DNA of 64,000 nucleotides from Perlabentimonas sp034003245 (GCA_034003245.1 JAVEYY010000018.1:1-64000); one strand, 5' to 3'; counted from the first letter of the stretch, positions 9,419 to 18,861 are shown. The notes: generated from the sequence alone by a model not told the origin. Translations and numbers: made by a program.

Positions 9419-9501
9419 ATTCAACATCATTTATCAACTAACAACCAGCAATTTACTTATTAGTATACATTCGATCAATCACCAACAATCAACGATCAAC
9501 T
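9419..9501. repeat. Degenerate 7-bp tandem repeats (aTCAACn)
   Basis: Two runs of a degenerate heptamer close to ATCAACN are visible. One starts at 9419 (ATTCAAC, ATCATTT, ATCAACT, AACAACC). The other fills 9474-9501 (ATCAATC, ACCAACA, ATCAACG, ATCAACT), the last unit entering the copA stop codon. A related run occurs at 29449-29504. The unit length and phase are directly visible; the function is unknown. Confidence 0.6.
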
Positions 9502-11716
9502 AGATTTTCACCGATCGAAGCCGAAGGCTATTTGTGACCACCGACACGGAGCTAAGAGCCATGGCCATCCCAGCAATCATTGGGTCGAACTGAAATCCGA
9601 TAATTGGATATAAAACTCCGGCAGCCAGAGGAATACCTATAATGTTGTAAATAAATGCCCAGAAAAGATTCTGTTTAATGGTACGCATGGTTCTTTTCGA
9701 TAGGTTAATGGCAGCCGTAATTAACGACAAGTCGGAAGTAATTAGCGTAACCTTTGCCACATCCATGGCTATATCCGATCCTTTGCCCATGGCAATACTA
9801 ACATCGGCCTGCGCAAGCGCATTAGAATCGTTAACGCCATCGCCAACCATACCTACTACCCTGCCCTGAGCCTGAAGCTGCTCAACAAAACGGGCTTTAT
9901 CGTTGGGTAGCATCGAAGCTCTATAGTTTGTGATTCCAACCTGTTCCGCTACGATTTTAGCAGTATTCTCATTATCGCCAGTTAGCATAATGGGTTTAAT
10001 TCCCAAGCCTTTTAGTTTTCGAATAGCGTCAGCTGATGTTTCCTTCACCTTGTCGGATATTGCCAAAGTGGCAATAATCTGAGAATTTGTCGCAAAGTAA
10101 ACCACTGTTTTACCTTCACTCTGCCATTGATTCGATTTTGTTACAATAGAACCTTTAACTCCAATGCTTAGGTCTTTAAAAAGACTTGGACTACCAACAA
10201 AAAACAACTCTTCATCGACAATTGCTTTAACACCCAAGCCCGCAAGGGCTTCAAATTCATCAACATTAATAGTTGATGTAATATTGCCGCGCAAACCAGA
10301 TACAACAGCCTCAGCAAGAGGATGCTCCGATAAGTTTTCGATGGCCAAAAGGATTGATCTAAAACGAGGTAGATCATCGACAGAGATATCCCAGAACTGA
10401 TCGGTTACAACTGGTCTCCCCTCGGTTATAGTACCCGTTTTATCAAGAATAATTGTATTCAATCGGTGGGCAGTCTCAAGGCTATGGGCATCCTTAATCA
10501 GGATATTATTTTCTGCACCTTTGCCCATTCCAACCATAATTGCGGTTGGCGTTGCAAGTCCCAATGCACATGGACAGGCAATTGCCATTACGGTAACCAA
10601 TGCGACAATTCCATGCACAACCCCATGGTTGCCTCCAACAACGGCCCAAATAGCAAAGCTAAACAGGGCGATACCCATTACTATTGGCACAAAAATCCCT
10701 GCAACCTTATCGGCCAATTTTTGCACTGGCGCTTTTGAGCCTTGGGCTGCCTCAACCATCTGTACAATGCGGCTTAAAACTGTTTCGGAACCAACCTGCT
10801 GAGCCTGTATCTGCAGCGATCCTTTTTGGTTAGCTGTTCCAGCATAAACTCCTTGGCCCGCTGATTTTTCAACGGGTATGGGTTCACCCGTAATAGTGCT
10901 CTCGTCAACAAACGACGAACCAGCAACCACTACCCCATCAACTGGAATTCGATCGCCAGGTTTTACTAGTACAATTTGTCCACTTTTCAAATTGGCTATT
11001 TGAGTTTCAAGTTGCAGATCACCATCAATTACCGTTACAGAATTCGGCTGAAGCCCCATTAACCGTCGGATAGACGAAGAGGTTTTCCCTTTGGCTCGTT
11101 CCTCGAGCCACTTGCCAAACAGAATAAAAGTGATTATAACCGAAGCAGACTCAAAGTACACGTGAGGTTCTATTCCCCTTCCGATTAAAAATTGAGGAAA
11201 AAAGGTATTAAATACGCTGAAACCAAAGGCAATTCCAGTGCTTAGGGCGACCAATGTATCCATATTGGCCTTAAGATGGAGCGCTTGCTTGTAGCCATTT
11301 ACAAAGAAACCCCGTCCAAACCAAAATATAATGGGTATAGTCAATATCATCGATATAATGGCTGAAAACTCCCAGTGCATAAAAAACATCCCAAGTATAA
11401 AAACAGGGAAAGTGAAAACCCCAGCCCAAATCGTACGGCTTTTAAGCGATGAAGACTCTTTTTGCCTTGCTTTCTCTGCTGCTTCGAAATTGCGATCCTC
11501 TTCAATTAACAAATCGTAACCTATCGATCGCACAACCTGCTGAAGTTCGACTGGATTAATTTCACTGGGAATATAGGATATCCATACAGTTTGGTTGGCA
11601 AGATTTACACCTGCATCAACAACGCCTTTGGTACTCTTTAGCATGCTCTCCACGCTAGCCGAACAGCCAGCACATGACATTCCCAAAACAGGAAAGATAT
11701 TTTTTTCAGTTTTCAC
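9500..11716 (-). CDS. copA: Copper-type P1B ATPase
   Basis: This is an inner-membrane heavy-metal export pump driven by ATP. The 738-residue protein begins at a GTG, because the next Met lies inside the metal-binding motif. It has one HMA domain with GMSCAGC (C15, C18), transmembrane segments, the actuator-domain motif TGEP, the intramembrane CPC (IACPCALGLATP, near 381), the phosphorylation motif DKTGT with D425, the nucleotide-domain SEHPLAEA, and the hinge GDGVND. CPC with SEHPL marks the Cu(I)/Ag(I) CopA group, though the exact metal is inferred. No copper chaperone or CsoR/CueR gene is adjacent. The upstream gap is shared with the carrier-like gene. Confidence 0.92.
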   Translation of the reverse strand: MKTEKNIFPVLGMSCAGCSASVESMLKSTKGVVDAGVNLANQTVWISYIPSEINPVELQQVVRSIGYDLLIEEDRNFEAAEKARQKESSSLKSRTIWAGVFTFPVFILGMFFMHWEFSAIISMILTIPIIFWFGRGFFVNGYKQALHLKANMDTLVALSTGIAFGFSVFNTFFPQFLIGRGIEPHVYFESASVIITFILFGKWLEERAKGKTSSSIRRLMGLQPNSVTVIDGDLQLETQIANLKSGQIVLVKPGDRIPVDGVVVAGSSFVDESTITGEPIPVEKSAGQGVYAGTANQKGSLQIQAQQVGSETVLSRIVQMVEAAQGSKAPVQKLADKVAGIFVPIVMGIALFSFAIWAVVGGNHGVVHGIVALVTVMAIACPCALGLATPTAIMVGMGKGAENNILIKDAHSLETAHRLNTIILDKTGTITEGRPVVTDQFWDISVDDLPRFRSILLAIENLSEHPLAEAVVSGLRGNITSTINVDEFEALAGLGVKAIVDEELFFVGSPSLFKDLSIGVKGSIVTKSNQWQSEGKTVVYFATNSQIIATLAISDKVKETSADAIRKLKGLGIKPIMLTGDNENTAKIVAEQVGITNYRASMLPNDKARFVEQLQAQGRVVGMVGDGVNDSNALAQADVSIAMGKGSDIAMDVAKVTLITSDLSLITAAINLSKRTMRTIKQNLFWAFIYNIIGIPLAAGVLYPIIGFQFDPMIAGMAMALSSVSVVTNSLRLRSVKI

Positions 11717-12102
11717 TGCAACTTTATTGATTTCTAAGTTAACATTCTACTACCTCAATTGTTGAAAGAACGCGTAAAATTAGCTATTATGGATTACTGT
11801 AACATCGACGTACATTTTTGCTATTTCAATTAATCAACAATTCCTTGGAATAGACCTAATCAGAACAACAAAGTTTTCACCAATTACCATATAATTTAAG
11901 GGTATAGGGTAAGTTAAGGATTGTTAAAACCGATAAAACTATTGTCGTACATACAGTTTTATGCATAAATTTGCAAAATAGAAAAAGGCGGAGGAAGGTT
12001 ATGCTATTCACAGTCTGCCCCAGAACAATGGCACAATATTTGCGTGATAGCCTGGTTGCAATTTCCACAACAATAACTATTATTTAAATTACAGATACTA
12101 CT
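11717..12102. other. 386-bp divergent intergenic region
   Basis: This gap separates the divergent copA and carrier-like genes. It holds a promoter/operator element at 11924-11974 pointing toward the carrier-like gene, listed separately. A 63-codon minus-strand frame inside it (11877-12068) shows no family features and is not called. No copA promoter was identified. Confidence 0.6.
11924..11974 (+). promoter_or_regulatory. Promoter with interrupted-palindrome operator, copy 1
   Basis: The element is TTAAAAC, 2 bp, ATAAAACT, 14 bp, AGTTTTAT, 3 bp, then the -7 box TAAATTTG (11966-11973). The two 8-bp arms are perfect inverted repeats. TTG at 11942-11944, 21 bp before the -7 box, fits a -33 element and lies between the arms, so a protein bound to both arms would cover it. 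The same layout recurs before tetR at 12544-12594, with 40 of 51 positions identical. Confidence 0.65.
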
Positions 12103-12372
12103 ATGACAGTCTCAGATATTTACAACAAGATTCGATGGATTCTGATGGTTAACTTTAACGTTGAAGATAGGGTTAACTATTACAATGCTGATTTGAACAA
12201 GGATCTAGGCCTGGGAACATGGGACATAAACCTTCTTCTATACCTTATTGAGACCAACTTCAACGTAAAAATTAAGAATGGTGGCGAGAAGGAACTTACT
12301 CGGCTCGACCAAATTGTAAGCATGGTATACGCCGAGAAAACCTCATCGAAAAGGCTTAAGCAAACTGCCTAG
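12103..12372 (+). CDS. Carrier-protein-like small protein lacking the phosphopantetheine serine
   Basis: This 89-residue protein has the size and helical pattern of an acyl carrier protein. Residues 30-52, with DLGLGTWDINLLL, align with the ACP motif DLGxDSLDxVEL. At the attachment site the usual Asp-Ser is Gly38-Thr39, so normal 4'-phosphopantetheine loading should fail. The rest (helix 1 around residues 5-17, helix 3 near 65-77 with LTRLDQIVSMVY) also resembles ACP. It may be a non-acylated ACP-fold regulator or partner protein. Its promoter shares an operator-like element with the tetR efflux operon downstream. The ACP-fold call is motif-based only. Confidence 0.5.
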   Translation: MTVSDIYNKIRWILMVNFNVEDRVNYYNADLNKDLGLGTWDINLLLYLIETNFNVKIKNGGEKELTRLDQIVSMVYAEKTSSKRLKQTA

Positions 12373-12501
12373 AATTTTGACCATCGCACAAGTAACACCA
12401 ACCAACAAACCAACCGCGCTTACAAAGTAAGCAGACTAACCTTCGCTTTTAAATAACCACCTAAAGTTTGTTGTTTTCACAGCAATAAACTTGGGCATTC
12501 G

Positions 12502-12509
12502 TACTTTTG
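12502..12509 (+). promoter_or_regulatory. Extra -7-like box upstream of tetR
   Basis: TACTTTTG followed by CACC matches the Bacteroidota -7 consensus. No -33 TTG lies at a suitable distance, and it is 109 bp from the tetR start. It may be a second promoter or a chance match. Confidence 0.3.
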
Positions 12510-12543
12510 CACCAATCAAAAGTTACAAGATTGTTAACTAGTA

Positions 12544-12594
12544 TTAAAACACATAAAACTATTTTCGTTTTTTAAGTTTTGTCCATATATTTGC
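12544..12594 (+). promoter_or_regulatory. tetR promoter with interrupted-palindrome operator, copy 2
   Basis: The element is TTAAAAC, 2 bp, ATAAAACT, 14 bp, AGTTTTGT, 3 bp, then the -7 box TATATTTG (12586-12593), 24 bp before the tetR ATG. Arm sequence, 14-bp gap and 3-bp offset from the -7 box are the same as in copy 1 at 11924-11974; one arm base differs. Placement directly at the tetR promoter suggests autoregulation by the TetR protein. Confidence 0.65.
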
Positions 12595-12617
12595 ACCGCA
12601 AATAACAATAAAAATTA

Positions 12618-13247
12618 ATGGAGCTAAAAGAACGCATTATTATTGGTGCTACTAAACTCTTCTTTAAAGAAGGTGTTCGCAGGGTAACAATGGATCAAAT
12701 TGCAGCATACCTAGGTGTTTCGAAACGAACTATATACGAAACCTTCAGCAACAAAGATGAGTTGCTGAAAGAGTGTATAATCACGCATATACAACTGCAG
12801 CAGGAGGAGAATAGCAGAATTGCTGCCGAATCGGAAACTGCACTTCACTTTTTTCTTAACCTTCTTAGTAAGGGTGTTGAGAACCTAAAAACATCAAATC
12901 CCCAATTTGTGAACGATGTGCGCACATATTACCCCAAGATTTGGTCGTCGATTATATGCACAAACAGAGACTATAATGTTTTTCAGATAATCAAACTTAT
13001 TCAGCAAGGCATAAACGAAGGGGTTTTCCGCAACGACTTCGAGATTCCACTAATCTCAAAACTGTTAACTGAAATAATGTCGTTACTGGTTGATCACGAT
13101 ATTTTTCCTCCCCATATATACGCTCCCGCAAAACTATACACCGACTCGGTGATGGTGTTAATAAGGGGGATATGTACAAGCAAAGGGCTTGAATATATTG
13201 ATAATTATTTGACTACAAACCTAGCGTTTGAAACAAAACAGGCTTAG
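12618..13247 (+). CDS. TetR/AcrR-family transcriptional regulator
   Basis: The 209-residue protein has a typical TetR N-terminal helix-turn-helix. ATKLFFKEGVRRVTMDQIA (about residues 10-29) leads into YLGVSKRTIYETFSNKDEL, with the recognition helix at SKRTIYETF. The C-terminal 150 residues form the variable ligand-binding helical domain. It is the first gene of a same-strand run tetR-tolC-adaptor-RND, so by known practice it probably represses this pump until a toxic ligand binds. The palindromic element overlapping its own promoter, and the copy before the carrier-like gene, are its likely binding sites. The ligand is unknown. Confidence 0.88.
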   Translation: MELKERIIIGATKLFFKEGVRRVTMDQIAAYLGVSKRTIYETFSNKDELLKECIITHIQLQQEENSRIAAESETALHFFLNLLSKGVENLKTSNPQFVNDVRTYYPKIWSSIICTNRDYNVFQIIKLIQQGINEGVFRNDFEIPLISKLLTEIMSLLVDHDIFPPHIYAPAKLYTDSVMVLIRGICTSKGLEYIDNYLTTNLAFETKQA

Positions 13248-13323
13248 GTAATAAATTGAACTAAATACAATTACTATCAAACGATATAATTAAAGTATAA
13301 TTCATATAAACAACTCAAAACAC

Positions 13324-14613
13324 ATGAGACATATTTTCTTAATTATTACATTCTTATCTTTCCTTAACGGACAAACTTTTGCTCAGCAAACGATGGAACT
13401 CACACTAGGCGACGCCCAAGTCCAAGCCCTTGAGCATAATAGAATGCTTAAAAACGCTTCGCTCGAGATTCAGAAGGCTGAGGCCGCACGATGGCAAGTC
13501 TTTGCATCCATGCTTCCTCAGGCAAATCTGAAACTTGATTACTCAAATTTCATGGGTTACGAATTAATGTTTGGTGCTATGCCTATTCCTATGAACCCTT
13601 CCGGCAATATTACTGCACAGGTAGCCATAGCGCTCAGTGGAGCCCAAATAATTGGAAACCAGCTAGCCAAAATGGCAGAATCCATGGCACAAGTGAATCT
13701 CGATAAATCGAAGCAAGAGATAACAAATCAGGTTAAATCTCTTTACTATTCCATTCTCATTATGGAAGAAACGGTTAGCCTACTTGAGAAGAATTTAAAA
13801 AACATCGAGAAGTTACACAAGTTCACCCTGAACGCCGTTAGGGTGGGAGTTTCAGATCAAACCGATGCCGATCAGCTGCTGGTTCAGGTATCAACCATGG
13901 AAACATCCATCAACTCAACGAAACGATCGATTGAAATGCTTTACAACTCGCTCAGGCTGCAAATGGGAGTTGATGCGAATACCATCATAACCCTCACGCA
14001 AACTATTGAGGAGTTGCTTAACCTCGAAAGTGCACTACAGCTATTAAAAGCTGACTTTATCCTCGACAATAACTTCAACTATAAATTAGTTAGTCAAGCT
14101 GCTGATTTATCAAAAAAACAAATCGCGCTGAAAACATGGAACTACGGCCCAACGGTTAGCGCATTTTACCAGTACACCAAAAAAACCTATTTTGGTAAGG
14201 ATGAGGGATTTAACATGACCCCCCCAAACCTAATTGGTGCAACTCTTTCAATTCCTTTATTCTCGAGCGGTATAAATTACGCGAAGATAAGCGAAGCAAA
14301 AATCGCCTATGAAACCCAGCTAAACACCCTTGCTGACACTGAAGAAGCACTAAAAATACAGCACAACCAGTTGCAGTACAATCTTACATCGGCATACGAA
14401 AGTTATCAGAACCAAAAAAAGAACATTGAGGTAAACCAACGTATTCTCGATAATATTTCGAAGAAGTATGAGCAGGGAATGGCTTCGAGTTTAGACGTAA
14501 CTACCACCGGTACAAACCTAATTTCGGCACAAAGTAACTACGTGAGAGCCCTTATGGAGGTGGTAACTGCCCAAATTGCATTGGAAGAACTTCTAAACGT
14601 AAATAATCAGTAA
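13324..14613 (+). CDS. TolC-family outer-membrane efflux protein
   Basis: This outer-membrane channel component of a tripartite efflux pump has 429 residues, including a signal peptide (about 1-21, ending FAQQ). Two repeats of long amphipathic helices with heptad patterns follow, for example TNQVKSLYYSILIMEETVSLLEK and its C-terminal counterpart LTSAYESYQNQKKNIEVNQRI in part. ALEHN near the N-terminus and YEQGMASSLDVTTTGTNLI near the end are characteristic OEP motifs. It is preceded by tetR (76 bp gap) and followed by the adaptor (55 bp). The substrate cannot be told from sequence. Confidence 0.9.
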   Translation: MRHIFLIITFLSFLNGQTFAQQTMELTLGDAQVQALEHNRMLKNASLEIQKAEAARWQVFASMLPQANLKLDYSNFMGYELMFGAMPIPMNPSGNITAQVAIALSGAQIIGNQLAKMAESMAQVNLDKSKQEITNQVKSLYYSILIMEETVSLLEKNLKNIEKLHKFTLNAVRVGVSDQTDADQLLVQVSTMETSINSTKRSIEMLYNSLRLQMGVDANTIITLTQTIEELLNLESALQLLKADFILDNNFNYKLVSQAADLSKKQIALKTWNYGPTVSAFYQYTKKTYFGKDEGFNMTPPNLIGATLSIPLFSSGINYAKISEAKIAYETQLNTLADTEEALKIQHNQLQYNLTSAYESYQNQKKNIEVNQRILDNISKKYEQGMASSLDVTTTGTNLISAQSNYVRALMEVVTAQIALEELLNVNNQ

Positions 14614-14668
14614 GCTTTAGCTTGCAAGTACAAATACTAATTTTAAATTATCAAATACTTTTCAACCA

Positions 14669-15712
14669 ATGAGAACTTTAAATTTCGCAAAATACATGCT
14701 AATCGTGCCAGCCATTGTATTGGCATCATGCTCGGCCAACAACCCCACCGAACAAGCCACTGCAGAGGAAAATCAGGTAGTGCTGGTTCGTACTCAAAAA
14801 GCCGAAATAAAAGCGGTTGAGCAGGTTGTGGATTTTACCGGAAACGTAGAGGCTTTTAGGCAGAATCACATCAGTTCCAACTCGCCCTCGCGCATCCGCA
14901 AAATTTATGTTGAGGTGGGCGACCTAGTTAAGGAGGGCCAATTGCTTGTGCAAATGGACAACACTAACTTCGATCAGATTAAAACCCAACTCGAGAATTT
15001 AGAGAAAGATTACGCAAGGTTAGACACTTTATATCGAGCTGGAACTATTCCCCAGCAGCAGGTTGATCAGGTTAAAACCCAACTTATTGTTCTGCGCACA
15101 ACCTTTAACAACATGTCGGAGAATACACAGCTGCGCTCACCAATAAATGGAATTATTACCGGTCGTTACTACAACGATGGCGAGATGTACTCCATGACCC
15201 CCAGCGCCACTGGCAAGCCCGCCATTGTTTCGGTAATGCAGATACAGCCCGTAAAGGTAATGGTTAACGTTCCCGAAATCTACTTCCCTAGGGTTAAGCA
15301 GGGGATGGAGGCGAACATTTCGCTCGATATCTACCCCAACAAAACCTTTACCGGAAAGGTTTACCTTGTTCACCCAACGGTTGAACCGCTTACCCGCACG
15401 TTTACGGTTGAAGTTGAAATCCCCAACGGCCAAATGCTAATTCGGCCAGGCATGTTTGCCCGTGTGCAATTTGGATTTGGCGAGATGGAGCGCATAGTTA
15501 TTTCCGACTTAGCCATTCAGCGCCAGGTTGGCACCAACGAGCGATTTGTGTTTGTGATTGAGGATAATGTAGCCGTACGCAAATCCATCACTTTGGGCCG
15601 CAGATTTGACAACACTTACGAGATTCTGTCGGGGTTAAAGGCCAACGAGAATGTGGTTATTGCAGGCCAAGCTCGTCTGCTCGATGGAACAAAAGTGGAG
15701 ATCGAAAAGTAG
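14669..15712 (+). CDS. RND efflux periplasmic adaptor lipoprotein
   Basis: This membrane-fusion protein links the RND pump to the TolC channel. The 347-residue precursor has a lipoprotein signal peptide with lipobox LASC, so the mature protein is lipid-anchored. Its domain order is standard: a barrel-sandwich half-motif (VYVEVGDLVKEGQLLVQMDN, around residues 85-105), a short helical hairpin (LENLEKDYARLDTLYRAGTI), the second half-motif with LRSPINGIITGRYYNDGE, then the beta-barrel and membrane-proximal domains. The hairpin is short, as in many Bacteroidota adaptors. It is 29 bp upstream of the RND gene and clearly co-transcribed. Confidence 0.92.
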   Translation: MRTLNFAKYMLIVPAIVLASCSANNPTEQATAEENQVVLVRTQKAEIKAVEQVVDFTGNVEAFRQNHISSNSPSRIRKIYVEVGDLVKEGQLLVQMDNTNFDQIKTQLENLEKDYARLDTLYRAGTIPQQQVDQVKTQLIVLRTTFNNMSENTQLRSPINGIITGRYYNDGEMYSMTPSATGKPAIVSVMQIQPVKVMVNVPEIYFPRVKQGMEANISLDIYPNKTFTGKVYLVHPTVEPLTRTFTVEVEIPNGQMLIRPGMFARVQFGFGEMERIVISDLAIQRQVGTNERFVFVIEDNVAVRKSITLGRRFDNTYEILSGLKANENVVIAGQARLLDGTKVEIEK

Positions 15713-15741
15713 TTTTTCATTAAAAAAAGAAACACTAAGCT

Positions 15742-18700
15742 ATGAGTTTATATAGTACTGCCGTACGGAAACCCGTCAGCACAATTCTAATCTTTATTGG
15801 TGTAATTGTTTTTGGGTTCTTCTCGCTCAACAAGCTATCCATCGATCTCTTTCCAGAGATTGATCCACCAATCATTACCGTTTTCACCGCATATTCTGGC
15901 GCTAACGCCAGCGATATTGAAACTAATATTACGCGTACCCTTGAGGATAATCTTAACACGGTAAACAACCTGAAAAAGCTTACATCTACCTCCAAGGAAA
16001 ATATCTCCCTGATAATTCTGGAGTTTGAGTGGGGCTCGAACCTCGACGAGGCCACAAACGATGTGCGCGATGCCATTAGCCGAATTGAGCGCTACTTGCC
16101 CGAGGATGCCGAGAAACCGGTTATCTTCAAGTTCAACACCAGCATGATGCCCATCCTTATGCTGTCGGCCACTGCCGAGGAGAGCTACAATGCGCTTAAT
16201 AAGATTCTTGACGAGCGAATTGTAAACCCACTAAACCGGATAGATGGCATTGGCGCGGTTAGCGTTTCTGGCGGACCAATTCGGGAGGTACAGGTTAATG
16301 TTGATCCCCGAAAGTTGGAAGCCTATAACCTAACCGTTGAGCAGCTTGGCACCGCCATCCGCATGGAGAACATTAACCTGCCAGCGGGAACAATGGATAT
16401 GGGGTCAAAAACTTTCCCTTTAAGGATTCAAGGCGAGTTTACTACGAGTGATATTGTGAAGGATATAGTTGTGGGCAACTACTACGGCCGCCAGATTAAG
16501 ATGAAAGATGTGGCCGAAGTTAAAGACACCATTGCCAAGATGCGCCTCGATGAGCGTAGCAACGGTGTGTCTGCTGCGAGGATTATTGTTCAAAAGCAAT
16601 CGGGGGCCAACTCAGTAAAGGTTGTAAGGGAAGTGCTCGATCAGCTGCCCATCCTTATGCGCTCGTTGCCTGCGGATATTAAGATTGAGGTGATAAACGA
16701 CACATCCGTATTTATTAAGAACTCCATTGGCAGTTTAACAACGGCAGTTCTGTTTGCGGGTATTTTCGTAATGTTGGTTGTTTTATTCTTCCTGGGTCGA
16801 TGGAGGGCTACTTTTATCATTATCATCACCATACCCATTTCGTTGATTGTTGCCTTTATTTACTTATACATAACGGGTAACTCCATAAACATCATCTCAT
16901 TGTCATCGCTGTCCATAGCCATTGGGATGGTGGTAGACGATGCCATTGTGGTGCTCGAAAACGTCACCAAGCACATCGAGAAGGGCAGCTCGCCCCGCGA
17001 GGCTTCGGTCTACGGAACAAACGAGGTAGGATTAGCCGTTGTTGCCACAACGCTTACCGTAGTGGCCGTATTCTTCCCCCTAACTTTAGTTGGAGGCTTA
17101 AGCGGGATTATGTTTAAGCAGCTGGGATGGATTGTTACCATTGTGGTTAGCGTGTCAACCTTGGCCGCATTATCAATTACCCCTGTCCTAACATCGCTTA
17201 TGCTAAGGCTAAACCCACCCCGAAAAAGAGGCATAGCCAAACTAATTTTCGACAACTCGGAACGAATGCTCAACGCCCTCGATAACTTTTACGAGAGAAC
17301 ATTGAAATGGGCCATTAGGCACAAAACGGTTGTAATTATAGGTTCGATGCTTATTTTCGTTTCCAGCATCTTCCTTGTTACCAAGGTGGGCACGGAGTTT
17401 ATCCCCTCGTCGGACAATGCCATGATTGCCATAAATGCTGAACTTCAGATGGGGGTTCGGGTTGAAAAAACCAAGGAGATAACCCGTCAGCTCGAGAAGA
17501 TGGTTCAAAGCAACTTCCCCGAGGTTGAACTAATCTCCTCGAGTTCGGGGGCAGCCGACGACAGGAACCTCTTCTCCGCTTTTGGCACCAATGGATCGCA
17601 TATTATCAATATGACCCTAAAACTATCGTCAAAAACAGAGAGGGAAAGGGATATATACTTAATCAGCGATCTTATCCGAAACGAGATGCAGAAATACCCC
17701 GACATTTCGTCGTACACAGTAACTCCTGGTGGCGGTGGAGGAATGTTTGGTGGGCAAAGTTCCTTGGAGGTGATAATTTCGGGGTACGACATTGATGCTT
17801 CCAGCAAGTTTGCTTACCAGCTGGCAGAGAGGATGAAGACTATCCCCGGAACCCGCGATGTGGAGGTTGATTTAGAAGAATCTCGGCTTGAGTATCAGGT
17901 TGAGTTCGATCGCGAAAAATTAGCCTTCTATGGTCTTAATACAACCACAGCATCAACCTTTGTGCGAAATCGTATTAATGGGCTTATCGCTTCGCAGTAC
18001 CGTGAAGATGGTGATGAGTACGATATTGTGGTGCGGTACGCTGAACCATTCCGTGAGTCTATTGAGTCCATCGAAAACATTCTGGTATACAACAACCAAG
18101 GAAAAGCGGTTAGGATTAAGGATATTGGCAAGGTAACGGAATACACTACTCCACCAGTAATAAATCGCGAAAACCGTCAGCGGGTTGTTAAAATTACTTC
18201 GGCACTTTACAAGGCCTCCATTACCGATGTTGTTGCCAATATCTGGAAAGAAGTTGACAAGATGGAGGTGCCCACAGGCCTAGCTATCGACATTGGTGGC
18301 GATGCCGAGGAGCAGCAGGAATCCTTTGCCGATCTGATTAACTTACTGCTGTTAATTATCATGCTGGTTTACATTGTTATGGCTACGCAATTCGAGTCGC
18401 TCAGGTCGCCATTTATTATAATACTTTCGCTGCCATTTGCTTTCACAGGAGTATTCCTGGCCTTATACGTTACGGGGCAAACACTTAACCTAATCTCCAT
18501 GATTGGTGCAGTGATGCTAGTGGGTATAGTGGTTAAGAACGGCATTGTGCTGGTGGACTACACCAACCTAATGCGCGACCGCGGATATGAGCTTAAAGAG
18601 GCTGTGGTAATGTCGGGCCGATCAAGATTACGTCCAGTACTAATGACAACCCTTACTACACTGCTAGGTATGCTTCCTCTAGCGATGGGAATTGGCGAAG

Positions 18701-18861
18701 GGTCCGAGATGTGGACACCAATGGGTGTAGCAATTATTGGTGGGTTGCTCTTCTCAACCATTATCACGCTAATTCTTATACCTGTAGTTTACATTCTCTT
18801 TGGGAAAAACAGGATGAGAAGCGAGAAAAAACGGTTAGCCGAACTTGAAGCATCAATGTAA
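15742..18861 (+). CDS. RND-family efflux transporter (HAE-1 type)
   Basis: This inner-membrane, proton-driven drug or hydrophobe exporter has 1039 residues, full length for AcrB-like pumps. It shows the duplicated RND topology: TM1, a large periplasmic loop beginning PEIDPPIITV, TM2-6, a hydrophilic linker near residue 500, then the second half with its own loop and TM8-12. TM4 contains IGMVVDDAIVVLEN with D399-D400, the proton-relay pair, and TM10/11 shows VGIVVKNGIVLVDY, with the Lys typical of this position. It is the third structural gene of the tetR operon and is followed by a PG0541-family gene. Confidence 0.95.
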   Translation: MSLYSTAVRKPVSTILIFIGVIVFGFFSLNKLSIDLFPEIDPPIITVFTAYSGANASDIETNITRTLEDNLNTVNNLKKLTSTSKENISLIILEFEWGSNLDEATNDVRDAISRIERYLPEDAEKPVIFKFNTSMMPILMLSATAEESYNALNKILDERIVNPLNRIDGIGAVSVSGGPIREVQVNVDPRKLEAYNLTVEQLGTAIRMENINLPAGTMDMGSKTFPLRIQGEFTTSDIVKDIVVGNYYGRQIKMKDVAEVKDTIAKMRLDERSNGVSAARIIVQKQSGANSVKVVREVLDQLPILMRSLPADIKIEVINDTSVFIKNSIGSLTTAVLFAGIFVMLVVLFFLGRWRATFIIIITIPISLIVAFIYLYITGNSINIISLSSLSIAIGMVVDDAIVVLENVTKHIEKGSSPREASVYGTNEVGLAVVATTLTVVAVFFPLTLVGGLSGIMFKQLGWIVTIVVSVSTLAALSITPVLTSLMLRLNPPRKRGIAKLIFDNSERMLNALDNFYERTLKWAIRHKTVVIIGSMLIFVSSIFLVTKVGTEFIPSSDNAMIAINAELQMGVRVEKTKEITRQLEKMVQSNFPEVELISSSSGAADDRNLFSAFGTNGSHIINMTLKLSSKTERERDIYLISDLIRNEMQKYPDISSYTVTPGGGGGMFGGQSSLEVIISGYDIDASSKFAYQLAERMKTIPGTRDVEVDLEESRLEYQVEFDREKLAFYGLNTTTASTFVRNRINGLIASQYREDGDEYDIVVRYAEPFRESIESIENILVYNNQGKAVRIKDIGKVTEYTTPPVINRENRQRVVKITSALYKASITDVVANIWKEVDKMEVPTGLAIDIGGDAEEQQESFADLINLLLLIIMLVYIVMATQFESLRSPFIIILSLPFAFTGVFLALYVTGQTLNLISMIGAVMLVGIVVKNGIVLVDYTNLMRDRGYELKEAVVMSGRSRLRPVLMTTLTTLLGMLPLAMGIGEGSEMWTPMGVAIIGGLLFSTIITLILIPVVYILFGKNRMRSEKKRLAELEASM

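Noticed and set aside
11877..12068. 63-codon minus-strand frame in the copA-carrier gap
   Set aside because: No family features, and it overlaps the promoter/operator element for the opposite strand.
15735..16076. 113-codon frame opposite the start of the RND gene
   Set aside because: Antisense to conserved RND sequence and without domain evidence.
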